Shown here one piece after another: positions 14,358 through 24,425 of a DNA stretch of 64,000 bases. Position 1 is the first letter of the stretch, and each line of letters begins with the position of its first letter. This DNA is from Oscillospiraceae bacterium (GTDB lineage Bacteria > Bacillota > Clostridia > Oscillospirales > Oscillospiraceae). The stretch is taken from assembly GCA_910575695.1 (NCBI GenBank), contig CAJTGJ010000003.1, positions 1 to 64,000 on the forward strand. The letters are read 5' to 3'. Below the pieces are notes generated by a model, which was not told the DNA's origin, ran no database searches, and saw nothing but the letters and a program-made list of their open reading frames with translations. A program made the position numbers and the translations under genes.

Positions 14358-16358
14358 ATGGGAAAGTCAGCAAAAGGGAATTGCTATCTCTGCGGCGCGG
14401 AGCTGGGGAAAACGGCGATGAAAAACCACCTCCTCAAGGATCACGACGGCGAAAGCGGTCAGGAATGCCGCCTGTTCAGGATCGAAGGCGCCTACGACAA
14501 AAACTACTGGCTGTATGTGGATATCCCGGTGGACAAGACGCTGAATGCGCTGGATAAGTTTTTGCGCAAGATCTGGCTGGAGTGCTGCGGGCACTTGAGC
14601 GAGTTTCGAGGCGCGGGAAAGAGCACCAAAGTCGGGCGTCTTTCCGAGGGAGACCAGTTTTTGCATCTCTACGACTTTGGCAGCACGACGGAGACGCTGA
14701 TCACGGTCATGGGAACCACCTGGCGGCCGCCTCAGAAGGAGGCCGTCCGCCTGCTGGCCCGGAACGAGCCGCCGCAGTTTTCCTGCGGTAAATGCGGCGC
14801 GCCCGCCGAGTATGTGGATACGGAGAGCCTCTGGGGCGAGGCGGACCCGCTTTATTGCGCAAAGTGCGCCGGAAAGTATACGGATGAGGATATGCTGCTC
14901 CCGGTGACCAATTCTCCGCGCATGGGTGTGTGCGGCTACGCCGGCGAGCTTGATACCTTTGCGTTTGTACAGCCGTCGGGCGCGCCGGCTCCCGCACCCC
15001 GGACCTCCGCCCGGAAAGGGTCCCGGAAGGAGCCCCGCAAGCAGCCAGAGAGCAGCGCGGCGGGGCTGTACCCCGATGAGCTGTATGAACTGGCCCTCGC
15101 GTTCCGGCGCGCCAAGCTGTGGGACAGGCTGTATGAGGATGAGATGTTTGCCATCCCGCTCCCAAACGGTGAAACCGGGTACTGCTCGGTCATGGGGATG
15201 GCGGGGGAGCACTTTGCCCTGTCCGTCTATCTGGGGGAGCAGGGGCTGCGGAGTTTTCAGCGTATACAGGAGGCTGGGGACGCCATCGGGTGGTTCGAGC
15301 TGCCGATTCCGCTGAAAATGCAGGAGCATATGCTGTCCCAGATGTGCATCCAGTGTTCCCTGGAAAACAAGAATACGCTGCTGCCGGAGGAACTGTCCTC
15401 CGCCCGCGATTATGCCGCCCGCCACAGCATCAGGTTCCGGGGAAGCAATTCTTTCCCACAGTTTATAAAATACCGTCCGGCTTCCTATCCCGCGCGGGTC
15501 ACGTCGGAGGAGGATATCCAGATCCTCTGCGAGGCGCTCCGCGCCGCCCTGGCAGTGAGCGAAAAACTGCTGAAGAGCGAACGGCCCAAGCTGGAAAAGA
15601 ATTCGCTTGGATTTTCAAACGGCCTGGCCGCCGCCCGGCCGCTGCCTGTGCTGGCGCGGGTACAGGATGGTTACGCCTGGAGTATCGGTATGCTGCCGGA
15701 CGTCATAGCCCCAGACTATCCCCGGCCCGTCTTGCGGGATGATATTCTGCTTGCCCGGCTGAAGAGGGCAAAGAAGCGGAACACGGCCTGGGTCTGCGAC
15801 GTGGTGATGTGTCCGCAGCCGGTTCAGGGAGAAGAGGACGGTGCGCCTGTTTTTCCCCATATTCTGTTTGCGGCGGACAAAGAGACAGGAGCCGTGCTGA
15901 TGCCGGCCATGGTGTGCGGCTATGAGCAGGGGGCGGACACGCTGCTCCACAACCTGGGGGAGCAAATGCTGGAGTCCTGCGTCCCCCGCCGGATGATCGT
16001 GACGGATGACAGGACGCACGCTTTCCTGGAGGCGCTCACCGGCGCCCTGGGGATCGAGCTGGTGCGGACCGACGCGGATGAGCTGCTGGAGGATTTGGAA
16101 GCTGAGTTTATGGAAGTTTCAACGGACGGCGGGATGGATGACCTGGATGAGGAAGATATGGCGGAGCTGGCAGCCGGACTTCTGATGAATCTGGATGACG
16201 CGGCGTTTCTCCAGCTTCCACAGCCCGTTTGGGAGAGCCTGTGGGCAGCGGTCAACGAAGGGGATGTCTCGGCGGAAGTCAAAGACCGTTTTGATGAGAT
16301 GAATGAAAAACGGCGCGAGCACAGTTCCGCCAAGCCCACAAAACCGGATTCGCAATAA
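14358..16358 (+). CDS. pRiA4b ORF-3-like domain protein (large, multi-domain)
   Basis: 666 residues. There is an N-terminal zinc-finger-like knuckle (CYLCGAEL with KNHLLKDH). Next is a pRiA4b/ORF-3-like domain (about 35-140, motif ALDKFLRKIWLECCGHL), then a Cys4 ribbon (CGKCGAP and CAKCAGKY), a proline/basic linker, and a long C-terminal half ending in an acidic helical tail. Such proteins occur sporadically and have no proven function; nucleic-acid binding is an inference from the fingers. The start has an AGGAGG site 6 nt upstream. Confidence 0.7.
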   Translation: MGKSAKGNCYLCGAELGKTAMKNHLLKDHDGESGQECRLFRIEGAYDKNYWLYVDIPVDKTLNALDKFLRKIWLECCGHLSEFRGAGKSTKVGRLSEGDQFLHLYDFGSTTETLITVMGTTWRPPQKEAVRLLARNEPPQFSCGKCGAPAEYVDTESLWGEADPLYCAKCAGKYTDEDMLLPVTNSPRMGVCGYAGELDTFAFVQPSGAPAPAPRTSARKGSRKEPRKQPESSAAGLYPDELYELALAFRRAKLWDRLYEDEMFAIPLPNGETGYCSVMGMAGEHFALSVYLGEQGLRSFQRIQEAGDAIGWFELPIPLKMQEHMLSQMCIQCSLENKNTLLPEELSSARDYAARHSIRFRGSNSFPQFIKYRPASYPARVTSEEDIQILCEALRAALAVSEKLLKSERPKLEKNSLGFSNGLAAARPLPVLARVQDGYAWSIGMLPDVIAPDYPRPVLRDDILLARLKRAKKRNTAWVCDVVMCPQPVQGEEDGAPVFPHILFAADKETGAVLMPAMVCGYEQGADTLLHNLGEQMLESCVPRRMIVTDDRTHAFLEALTGALGIELVRTDADELLEDLEAEFMEVSTDGGMDDLDEEDMAELAAGLLMNLDDAAFLQLPQPVWESLWAAVNEGDVSAEVKDRFDEMNEKRREHSSAKPTKPDSQ

Positions 16359-16484
16359 GCCCATGGCGGCGCACTGTCCCCTGCCCCGCCCGCTGGGGTT
16401 GGAGCGCCAGCCGCCGCGGGGTGAGCCCGGTCCGGGTACAAGCAGAAATTGGATGGAGCGCGAAAAAACCGAACGAAAATCAAA

Positions 16485-16518
16485 CGGCTGGCAGCGGGGA
16501 GTTTACCGCTGCCAGCCG
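16485..16518. terminator. bidirectional terminator
   Basis: A 13-bp perfect stem (16485-16497 and 16506-16518) with T-rich sequence outside both arms lies between convergent genes. The remaining bases in 16359-16585 show nothing else. Confidence 0.7.
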
Positions 16519-16585
16519 TATTTCTCACGCGATAGCTGCGGGCAAAGCCCGCCTGCCGATGTTCAAGGGTTTTGGCTATATTATT

Positions 16586-17962
16586 TTACCGGCACATCCC
16601 GCGATACCGGATGGCGTTCTGATGGCTCGGCTCTTCCCGGATGGCGGCCTCTTTTTTCTGCCCCATCCCCAGTCGGGCCAGACCGATGAGATAGTGGCAG
16701 TGGGCCCGGTTCCGCTTGTCCAGGTCGTCGTCAAAAATCTGAAAGTCCGGCAGGGACACCGCAAAATAGCTCACCCGCATCTGGTCGAATATATGCCGCT
16801 CGCCGTAATCCAGCAGCTTGTTAAACCGAGCCTTAGCCTCCGCTGGCCGGTCCAGCTTTTCCAGGGCCAGCCCCAAATTGTAATACGGCTCGGAATCATA
16901 GGGGTTGGGGTTTCTCCAGGCGCAGCGTTCCAGAGCCTTGCGGAAATACCGCTCCGCCCGTTCAAACTGTCCCCGGCGAAGCAGCAGGGAGCCGCAGGCG
17001 TTGTTCAGCCGGATATCCCCCGGGTCCCGCTTCAGCCCCTCCAGGTAGTAGGGATCGGGGCGGAAGGTGGCGTGGCGGTACTGCTCCAGGTGGAGCCCGG
17101 TGAGGTACAGCTCCTCGCAGGTCATGATGTCCTCCGGGGCCTTTGCCGCCTGGGCGGGCTCGGGCAGCTTGGGGATCTCCCGCCTCAGAGGGGTGCAGGA
17201 CGCCAATTCCCGTGCTCCGTCCAGCACTTTCAGGGTCAGCTCAGCCTCGTCCTCCACCGCGCAGGGCACCATCTTTTGATAGGTCTGCACAGGAGAAAGT
17301 ACCGTCTCCTCATCCAGCAGCACCCTGCTGCCATCAGTGAGCAGAATCCGGGCATGGGGATATTTCCCGCTGGCATAAGCCGTCACAGTCACGCCCTCCG
17401 CCCCGGTTTCCAGGTTCACCACCGCGTCCACGGTGGCGTTCTTCACCGCCCCCGCCGCCTTATAGGGCATGAAGTACTGGGTAAAGGTCTTTTCCTCAAA
17501 GGGCTTGAGCCAGGTAAAGTCGGGCTGGTTGTCGGTGTACACCCCGGTCATCAGCTCCACGTAGGGGCCGTCCTCGTCGGTGAGGCTGCGGTCCCAGGCC
17601 CTGCCGAAGTCGCCGCAGCCCCAGGTCCACTGCTTTTTGCCCGGAGAGATGTGGTGGTCGGCCACGTGGAGGATGCCCGCGCCCCGGCCGTAATCGTAGC
17701 CGCCCACAAAGTCGAAATCGCTCCGCTCCGCCATGTAGGAGGTGGGCACGGGGATATTCTTGTACCGGGAGATGTCCACCCCGGCGCTGTAATCGTGCTT
17801 GTAGTACACCCCCGTGGCGATGGGGAACCGGGACACGTCCCGTTTGCCGTGGTCCATCACCGCGTGGACGTCCGGCGGAAAGATGGACTGGGTGTTCTCG
17901 TTCACCGGGACGGCGGGATTGGCCCACCACAGGAAGGTCTGGGGCTGGCTGGTGCGGCGGTT
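16586..17962 (-). pseudogene. truncated DUF5107/TPR protein gene
   Basis: The frame reads as the second half of a DUF5107 domain (PQTFLWWANPAVPVNENTQ through the YDYGRGAGILHVADHH region) followed by a few TPR units and the usual C-terminal segment (VSYFAVSLPDFQIFDDDL). Family members are roughly 1000-1100 residues as I recall. Here the N-terminal half is missing and part of the TPR array also seems deleted, leaving about 459 codons. Homology starts upstream of the first ATG (17905), so the natural start is lost; the break lies next to the AraC promoter. Translation from 17905 is possible but unlikely to be functional. Confidence 0.7.
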
Positions 17963-17994
17963 GCCCCGCCGTTGCGAAAAATTGCCCTGTTCTA

Positions 17995-18023
17995 TTGACC
18001 GCCGGCGGCCCCTCCGCTATAAT
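17995..18023 (+). promoter_or_regulatory. promoter of the AraC-type gene
   Basis: TTGACC (17995-18000), a 17-bp spacer and TATAAT (18018-18023) lie 34 bp before the start codon. Confidence 0.85.
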
Positions 18024-18056
18024 CAATCCAGAGTCCACGCAACAGGAGGGAGTTCC

Positions 18057-18974
18057 ATGCTATCCAAAGAAAGCCTTGTTAGCCCCGGTTCTGACTACTA
18101 TATCTACACCCCCAGCACCCAGGCCCGGGAGCTGTTCCTCTGCCCCATGATTGTGGGGCGGTTTCAATATTTGCCCGGCTACTGCCAGCGCCGCAATTCC
18201 CTGGACAGCTTTCTGGTCATGTACCTCACCCGGGGGATGTGCCAGGGGGAGTGCGGCGGCCGCCGCTTCCGCGCCCGGGAGGGTCAGGTGGTGGTGCTGG
18301 ACTGCCGCGCCCCCCACGCCTACTGGACCGAGGAGGGCTGGGAGGCGGAATGGCTCCACTTCGACGGCCCCAATGCCCGGGGCTATTACAACGCCGTCAC
18401 AGAGGGCGGTCCGGTGGTGACGCTGAAAAACAGCTGCCGGTTTGAAAAGAACCTGCGCCGGATCTACACCCAGTTCCGGGAGAACATCCCGGTGCGGGAG
18501 GCCATGCTGAACAACTATATCGTCAACCTGCTCACCGAGCTGCTGGTGGGCCGGGAGCTGGCCAGTTCCGGCGCGCCCTCCGCAGGCATTATCGAGGACA
18601 GCGTGGCCTACATCAACGAGCATCTGTCCCGGGAGCTGTCCCTGGAGGACCTGGCGGCCCAGGCGTCGCTGAGCCCGTTCTATTTCAGTCGCCTGTTCAA
18701 ACGGGAGACCGGGTTCTCCCCCCACAAATACATCCTGGCCACCCGGATCAACAACGCCAGGTTTCTGCTGCGCAATACCGGGGACTCGGTGAAAAGCATC
18801 TGCTTCACAGTGGGCTTTACCAGCGAGAGCAGCTTCTGCACCGCGTTTAAGAAGGAGACGGGGCTGACCCCCTCCCAGTACCGGGAGCGGCTGAGGGAGC
18901 CGCAGACGGAAAGGGCAAGCGATCGAAAAAGCAAAGCAATTCCCGGCAATGACGCGGCGCTCAGGAAGCGGTAG
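18057..18974 (+). CDS. AraC-family transcriptional regulator
   Basis: 305 residues. The N-terminal cupin-like sensor has EGQVVVLDCRAPHAYW. The C-terminal tandem HTH (about 185-285) has LEDLAAQASLSPFYFSRLFK and SICFTVGFTSESSFCTAFKK. It starts at ATG 18057 behind AGGAGGGAG. It lies between a decayed DUF5107 gene and a GH2-type gene, so it most likely activates glycan-degradation genes. The sugar signal is not readable. Confidence 0.93.
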   Translation: MLSKESLVSPGSDYYIYTPSTQARELFLCPMIVGRFQYLPGYCQRRNSLDSFLVMYLTRGMCQGECGGRRFRAREGQVVVLDCRAPHAYWTEEGWEAEWLHFDGPNARGYYNAVTEGGPVVTLKNSCRFEKNLRRIYTQFRENIPVREAMLNNYIVNLLTELLVGRELASSGAPSAGIIEDSVAYINEHLSRELSLEDLAAQASLSPFYFSRLFKRETGFSPHKYILATRINNARFLLRNTGDSVKSICFTVGFTSESSFCTAFKKETGLTPSQYRERLREPQTERASDRKSKAIPGNDAALRKR

Positions 18975-19026
18975 GATATCCATGTGTTTTTGTGCTCCGA
19001 TACCAGCAGCGAAAGGCGGTTTTAGT

Positions 19027-22000
19027 ATGATCGTCCACCCTTCCATTGATTTGTCCGGCATCTGGCAGTTTTATATGGGCCCCGCGGAGGAGGCTGCCTT
19101 TTCCGGCGAGACCGTCCGGCTTCCCGGCGCCATGGATGAAAACCGCAAGGGACGGGATAACTCCGGCAATGTTACCTCTCGCCACCTCCATCGGGATTTC
19201 GTCTACACCGGCCCCGCCGCTTACCGGCGGGAGGTCGCGGTTCCGGCGGACTGGGCGGGACGGCCTGTGATCCTGTACCTGGAGCGGACGAAAAAGACCC
19301 GGGTGTGGGTGGATGGGCGCCCGGCGGGGCCCCAGTGTAAAAGCTGCACCACCCCCCACCGCTATGACCTCACCTCCCTGTGCCGTCCGGGGCACACCCA
19401 CACCCTGACGGTGGAGGTGGACAACTCCCCCGCCGGGATGCCCCACGCCATGTACTCCACCCTCTGGGAGGGGGAGGCCTGGTCCCACCAGCTCACCGAG
19501 CACGGCCAGACCAACTGGAACGGCATTGTGGGGGAGCTTAAGCTGGAATCCCCTCCGGCCCTGTCCGTGTCCGCTTTGCGCCTGCGGCCCGACGTGGAGG
19601 CCCGCGCCGTCCGGGCGGAGCTGGTCCTCACCCGGCTGAACGGGGAAAAAGAACTTCGGGGCGAGGTAGTTTTGCGGGCGGAGAGCTGGAACGCCTCCCG
19701 GCCCGCTCACAAAACCGCCCGCCAGCGCGCGGCGTTCCGCTTCGCGCCGGGGGAGAACGCCGCCGTCCTCTCCCTCATCCACCCAATGGGGGAGCATCCC
19801 CTGCTGTGGGACGAATTCCATCCGAACCTGTACCGCGTGACGGCGGAGGTCTGCGCGGACGGAGTCCTGTGGGACGCCGCGGCGGAGGACTTCGGGATGC
19901 GGGCCTTTACCACCGGGGCCAACCAGGGCGGACGGCAGTTCTTCATCAACGGACGGCCCACCCAGCTCCGGGGGGAGATCAACTGCGCCATCTTCCCCAA
20001 AACCGGGTACGCCCCCATGGGGCTGGCGGACTGGCTGGACATCTTCCGGATTTACAAGGACTACGGACTGAACCACGTCCGCTTCCACACCTGGGCGCCC
20101 CCGAAAGCGGCGTTCCGGGCCGCGGACCGGCTGGGGCTGTACCTCTATGTGGAGCTGCCCCACTGGGGGCGGCGGATGTTCGGCGACGCGGCCCAGGGGG
20201 ATTTCACCGACGTGCGCTATTATGAGGAGGACACCCGGCGGATTTTCGCGGAATACCTCAACGCTCCCTCCTTCGTCATGTTCGCTTTGGGCAACGAGGA
20301 GCGGATTGGGTTTTACTACTATGAGGAGTTTCTGAAGTTCTGCAAGAGCCTGGAGCCGGATCTGCTGTACTCTGACATCGCGGGCCACAGCACCTATCCG
20401 CCCAGCGCGGACTTTGCCTCCAAATGGATCGTCCCCGGCTACCTCCCCCTGACCGAGCCCCGGACCGACTGGGACTATACCGAGGCCGTCCAATCCGCCC
20501 CCGTCCCCATCACCGGCCATGAGGTGGGCCAGCTCCAGGTATATCCCGACTACGGCAAGGAGCTGCCCGCCTATGACGGCGTGCTCAAGCCCCGCAATCT
20601 GGAGCATTTCCAGGATGTGCTGGCCCAGGCGGGGCTGGCGGACCGGGCCGGGGACTTCCACCGGGCCACCGGCAGGCTGGCGGCCATGCTGTACCGCCGG
20701 TTTGTGGAATCCTACCTGCGTACGCCGGGGGCGGGAGGGTTTTTGCTGCTGGGGCTCCAGGATTTCTCCGGCCAGGGCACCGCCCTGGTGGGGCTGCTGG
20801 ACAGCTTTTTCCGCAGCAAGGGGGCCGTCACCCCGGAGAAGTTCCGCCGCTCCTGCTGTGAGCTGACGGTGCTGGCCCGCCTGCCCAGGTTCGTGTGGGA
20901 GGGCGGCGAGACGCTGGCGGCGGAGATTGTCGTGCCCAACTATTCTCCGGCCCCGGCGGAGCTGGCGGCAGCCTGGGTGGTGGAGGACGGCCTGGGGACA
21001 GAACTGGCCCGGGGCAGTCTCCCGGCCCGGGCCGTCCCCCAGGGAGGCGTCACCGGGTTGGGAACCATTCATGTGGAGCTCCCCCGGCTGTCCGCCCCCC
21101 GTGCCCTCCGCCTGACGCTGGCCCTGGAGGGGGAATGGGACGCACCCTATGCCCCCGGCGTCAACGACTACCCCCTGTGGCTGTACCCCGCCGCGCCCGC
21201 GCCGGAGGTTCCAAAGGGCGTGGTGGTGCGCCGGGCCTATGACCGGACTGCGGAGGAAGCCCTGGCCCGGGGCGGGCGGGTGCTGATCCTCTCCGAGGGA
21301 ACCGCCGCCGCCCTGCCCCACAGCCGTGCCGTGTCCTTCCGGCCCGACTTCTGGAGCCCCATGTTCCACACCAACAGCCCGGACGGCTATTCCCTGGGTA
21401 TTTTTGTGGATAAAAACCACCCGCTGTTTACCGGCTTCCCCACGGACTGCTTCGGGGACTGGCAGTGGTTCGAGCCCCTCCAAGGCGCGAGGGGCCTGCG
21501 CATCAACCGGCTTCCGGCGGGTCTGCGGCCCATGGTCCAGCCCATCGCCTCCATCGACCAGCCCGACCGTCTGGCCCTGTTTTTCGAGGCCAGGGTGGGG
21601 GAGGGCCGTCTGTTCGTGTCCACCATCGATCTGACGGAGAAATCCGGCCCCGCGTCCCGGGCCCTGCTGGCCGCTGTGTACCGCTATGTGGACAGCGGGA
21701 TATTTCAGCCGGGGGCGGCGCTGGAGCCGGAGGCTTTGCGGCCCTGTCTGCCGCCTCTGGATTTGACAGAAATCCGGCTCAACGGCAAAGCCGCCCTGGG
21801 CATGGGGGAGCGGGCGGATTATGAAATCGAATTTTTTGACAGCCGAGGCCCATGCGGGAAGCCGGAGGGCAAGGCGGTGGAGTTCCGCTCGGAAAACCCC
21901 GCCGTTCTGGAGGTGGACGAAGCGGGCCGCGCCCGCGCTGTGGGCGAGGGGGTGTCCAAGCTCACCGCCGCCTGCTTTGACGATACCTTCCGCTTTACCC

Positions 22001-22595
22001 ACAGCATCGCCGTCCGGGTGGGAGAGGCGGCGGCGCGGCCCATTCCCCTGGAGGGCGCGAAGCTCGCCGCCCAGAGCAGCCACCCGGAGCACCCGGAGGC
22101 CAATCTGCTGAACGATGACCCCGCCGCCTGGTGGCAGACCGACTATCTGGACCGCGCCCAGCGCCTCCCCCAGTGGCTGTCCGTCGAGCTGCGGCCGGCG
22201 CGGGAGATATGCGCCCTGCTGTGCGGCGCGTGGACGGGGAGCACCCGCGGGGCGGGACAAGCTGTTTGCCTTCCCGCCCCGGCGATTATGCCGTGGAGGG
22301 CACGCTGTTCTGTCCCGGCGCGGCCAATCCAGGGGAGATTCACGCAAGGCAGATCCTCCGGGTGCTGCCCAAGGACATGACCACGCCGCCGGATAAGCGG
22401 GAGCTGGACCGCCTCTCTCTGGAGCTGCGGGGGCTGTGCAGGCAAATTGCCGACCTCGCCTGTCGGGCGGAGGCGGAGGAGCTGCTGTCCCAGGTGGAGA
22501 GCTTCGCCGCCCTCACCGGCGCGGTGCAGCACGATGTGGACGTGTGGGCGGAGCGGATCTCGCAGATGCTGGCTGGATTATATAGGGCCCGCTGA
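19027..22595 (+). pseudogene. GH2-type beta-glycosidase, frameshifted near the 3' end
   Basis: The first 1117 codons (to 22380) contain the GH2 jelly-roll sugar-binding domain (about 1-175), an Ig-like domain, a TIM barrel with acid/base motif FALGNEERIG and nucleophile motif ITGHEVGQ, further beta domains including a Big-2-like one, and the start of an F5/8-type C domain (WWQTDYLDRAQRLPQWLSVE). After about 22240 this frame turns to noise. The expected continuation appears first in frame 2 (GRDKLFAFPP, about 22255-22285) and then in frame 0 (GDYAVEGTLF on to the stop at 22595). So there are two single-base shifts in the same direction, real or from sequencing. No signal peptide. The catalytic part is intact. 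Confidence 0.75.
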
Positions 22596-22643
22596 AAAAG
22601 CTGCGTGATTATATGCGGTTTTGGGAGCAAGAGCACATGATAG

Positions 22644-22686
22644 TCAAACCCCTTGAAAATCGGGCGCCGGTTTTCGAGGGGTTTGA
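22644..22686. repeat. long hairpin, palindromic intergenic repeat candidate
   Basis: Two 20-nt arms (22644-22663 and 22667-22686) pair completely in RNA if two G-U pairs are allowed, with a 3-nt loop. A related word (CGGTTTTCGAG followed by a TTTGACTATATC-like tail) forms a smaller hairpin at about 6471-6515, so this may be a dispersed palindromic element. It may also end transcription of the GH2 gene. Confidence 0.5.
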
Positions 22687-22737
22687 TTATATCCGCATTT
22701 GTATGGGAAATGCCCCTGCAAAAAAATTTCCCGGCGG

Positions 22738-22766
22738 TGCAACGATTTGGGGGGCCAGGGCGTGTT
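22738..22766 (+). promoter_or_regulatory. candidate ECF-sigma promoter (autoregulatory)
   Basis: TGCAAC (22738-22743), 17 bp, then CGTGTTA (22761-22767) fits the AAC...CGT pattern of ECF promoters and lies just before an ECF sigma gene. No sigma-A promoter is obvious here. Confidence 0.4.
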
Positions 22767-22789
22767 ATAGGCAGAAAGGAGGGAACAGT

Positions 22790-23266
22790 GTGGACCACTC
22801 CAACCGGTTGGAAGAATTGGTGAACAAGTACGAGAATACCCTGTTCCGTACGGCGCTGGCCATCCTTGGCGACGCCCAGGAGGCGGAGGACGCGGTGCAG
22901 GACGCCTACCTGCGCTATCTGGAAAAGCGCCCGGAGCTTCGGGATGGGGAACACGAAAAGGCGTGGCTGCTGAAGGTGACGGCCAACCGCTGCAAGAGCA
23001 TCCTGCGCCAGCGCAGGCGGCACCCGGCGGTGGAGCTGCTGGACATATACCCCGCCCCCGACGAAAGCGGGCGGGAGCTGGTGGAGGCCATTCTGGCCCT
23101 GCCCGCCAACCAGCGCTCGGCGGTGCACCTGCACTACTATGAGGGCTATACCTCGGAGGAGATCGGGGCCATCCTGGGCCAGCGGCCCGGGACGGTGCGG
23201 TCCCACCTCAGCCGCGCCCGGGAGGCGCTGCGGCGCTATCTGACGGACGACAAGGAGGAGCATTAA
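22790..23266 (+). CDS. ECF-type RNA polymerase sigma factor
   Basis: 158 residues. Sigma region 2 (ENTLFRTALAILGDAQEAED) and region 4 (SAVHLHYYEGYTSEEIGAIL) are joined by a short linker. The start is GTG at 22790, placed 8 nt after AAAGGAGGG; the upstream in-frame stretch is non-coding hairpin DNA. It is followed after 1 bp by a single-span membrane protein, the usual sigma/anti-sigma pairing. Confidence 0.92.
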   Translation: MDHSNRLEELVNKYENTLFRTALAILGDAQEAEDAVQDAYLRYLEKRPELRDGEHEKAWLLKVTANRCKSILRQRRRHPAVELLDIYPAPDESGRELVEAILALPANQRSAVHLHYYEGYTSEEIGAILGQRPGTVRSHLSRAREALRRYLTDDKEEH

Positions 23267-23267
23267 T

Positions 23268-24365
23268 ATGAAAAAATATGTGGAGTATATGGACGGCCGG
23301 CAGGTATCCGACACCCTGCACCGCCGCCTGCTGAGCCTGGAGACGCCGAAGGGGCGTCCGGCGGCGTGGAAGAAGTACGGCGCGGCCGCGGCGGCGCTGG
23401 CCCTTGCGGTGGGCGTGGGGGTCTACGGCCTGAGCCAGGGCGGCTGGGATGTGCTGGCGGACCATTACAAACCTGACAGCAACCCGGAAATTGCCGACAT
23501 TGGCGAACCGGACATCGCCACGGAGGAGCCGGGCGGACTGGAGGGTCCGGCAATGAAAACCGACGGCGGCTACGAGGTAACGGACGGGGAGATGGTCTCC
23601 TACATTACCCTGCCCGCCATCGAGTACGGCATGGCGGAGGATATGGCCGAGCTGGCCCTGGACTGGGACCTGCCCGAGGGCTGCACCCGGCGGGACCTGA
23701 CCCGGGAGGATATCTCCGCCCTGTTCGGCAAGGCGGAAAACCTGTCCGGCCACCTGGGCTGGGGGGACTATGAGATCACCGGCTGGGCGGCATGGTACGA
23801 GGACGGCTCCTTCTGGGGGGCGTACCTCAACGGGCACAAGGGGCCGCTGGACCATTTTGAGCTGGCCTTTACCGCCGGGGACACCATCCCTCCCGCCTGC
23901 ATCGCCTACGGGGACAGCGGCGTGGTCAACGAGCTTTGGGACGTACCCGTTACCGCCTGGGGCTATGACGGGCAGGACGGCGTATCCCGCCGGGTGGAGT
24001 TCCTGCATGACGGGTACGGCTTCCGCTTCGACCTCACCGGCAGCGACCAGACGCAGGCCGCCAGCCTGGTCAGCCGCATCACCCGCTGGCTGATCGTGGA
24101 AGGGGTTGCGGCGCAGGACGTCACCGCCGACGGCGCGGTACTGGCCCACCCCGACGAGGCCGGCCCAGACCATTCCGTTGGCGAGCCCAACTGGGCGGAC
24201 AGCGGCGACTGCCCCTACTGCGCGGACGGCACCGTCCACACCCATCCCTACAACCCGGGGAAGCCGGCGGAAGCCATCTCGCCCGCCCCGCCCATGGGGC
24301 CAGACGACCCTGGAGCGGGGAACCTCCCCGACGGGGATCCCGCCGCCTACGAGCCCCAAGCGTGA
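23268..24365 (+). CDS. membrane-anchored putative anti-sigma/sensor protein
   Basis: 365 residues. A ~37-residue cytoplasmic N-terminus is followed by one transmembrane segment (about 38-56, AAAAALALAVGVGVYGL) and a large, acidic extracytoplasmic domain ending in a Pro-rich tail. No conserved anti-sigma signature was recognised. The role is inferred from its 1-bp spacing to the ECF gene and its topology. Confidence 0.75.
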   Translation: MKKYVEYMDGRQVSDTLHRRLLSLETPKGRPAAWKKYGAAAAALALAVGVGVYGLSQGGWDVLADHYKPDSNPEIADIGEPDIATEEPGGLEGPAMKTDGGYEVTDGEMVSYITLPAIEYGMAEDMAELALDWDLPEGCTRRDLTREDISALFGKAENLSGHLGWGDYEITGWAAWYEDGSFWGAYLNGHKGPLDHFELAFTAGDTIPPACIAYGDSGVVNELWDVPVTAWGYDGQDGVSRRVEFLHDGYGFRFDLTGSDQTQAASLVSRITRWLIVEGVAAQDVTADGAVLAHPDEAGPDHSVGEPNWADSGDCPYCADGTVHTHPYNPGKPAEAISPAPPMGPDDPGAGNLPDGDPAAYEPQA

Positions 24366-24387
24366 GGCATCCAAGCAAACAGGACAA

Positions 24388-24421
24388 CACCCCCGGAGCA
24401 ATGCTCCGGGGGTGGTTTTTT
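24388..24421 (+). terminator. intrinsic terminator
   Basis: A 12-bp perfect stem (24388-24399 and 24403-24414) with an AAT loop is followed by GGTTTTTT. It lies between convergent sigma modules. Confidence 0.9.
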
Positions 24422-24425
24422 GCGG

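Noticed and set aside
18961..22347. 1128-codon open frame antisense to the GH2 gene, and similar long antisense frames opposite eutE, eutB and the CoA-disulfide reductase
   Set aside because: Each is an antisense shadow of a gene with clear catalytic motifs; the shadow translations are low-complexity Gly/His/Val/Leu runs.
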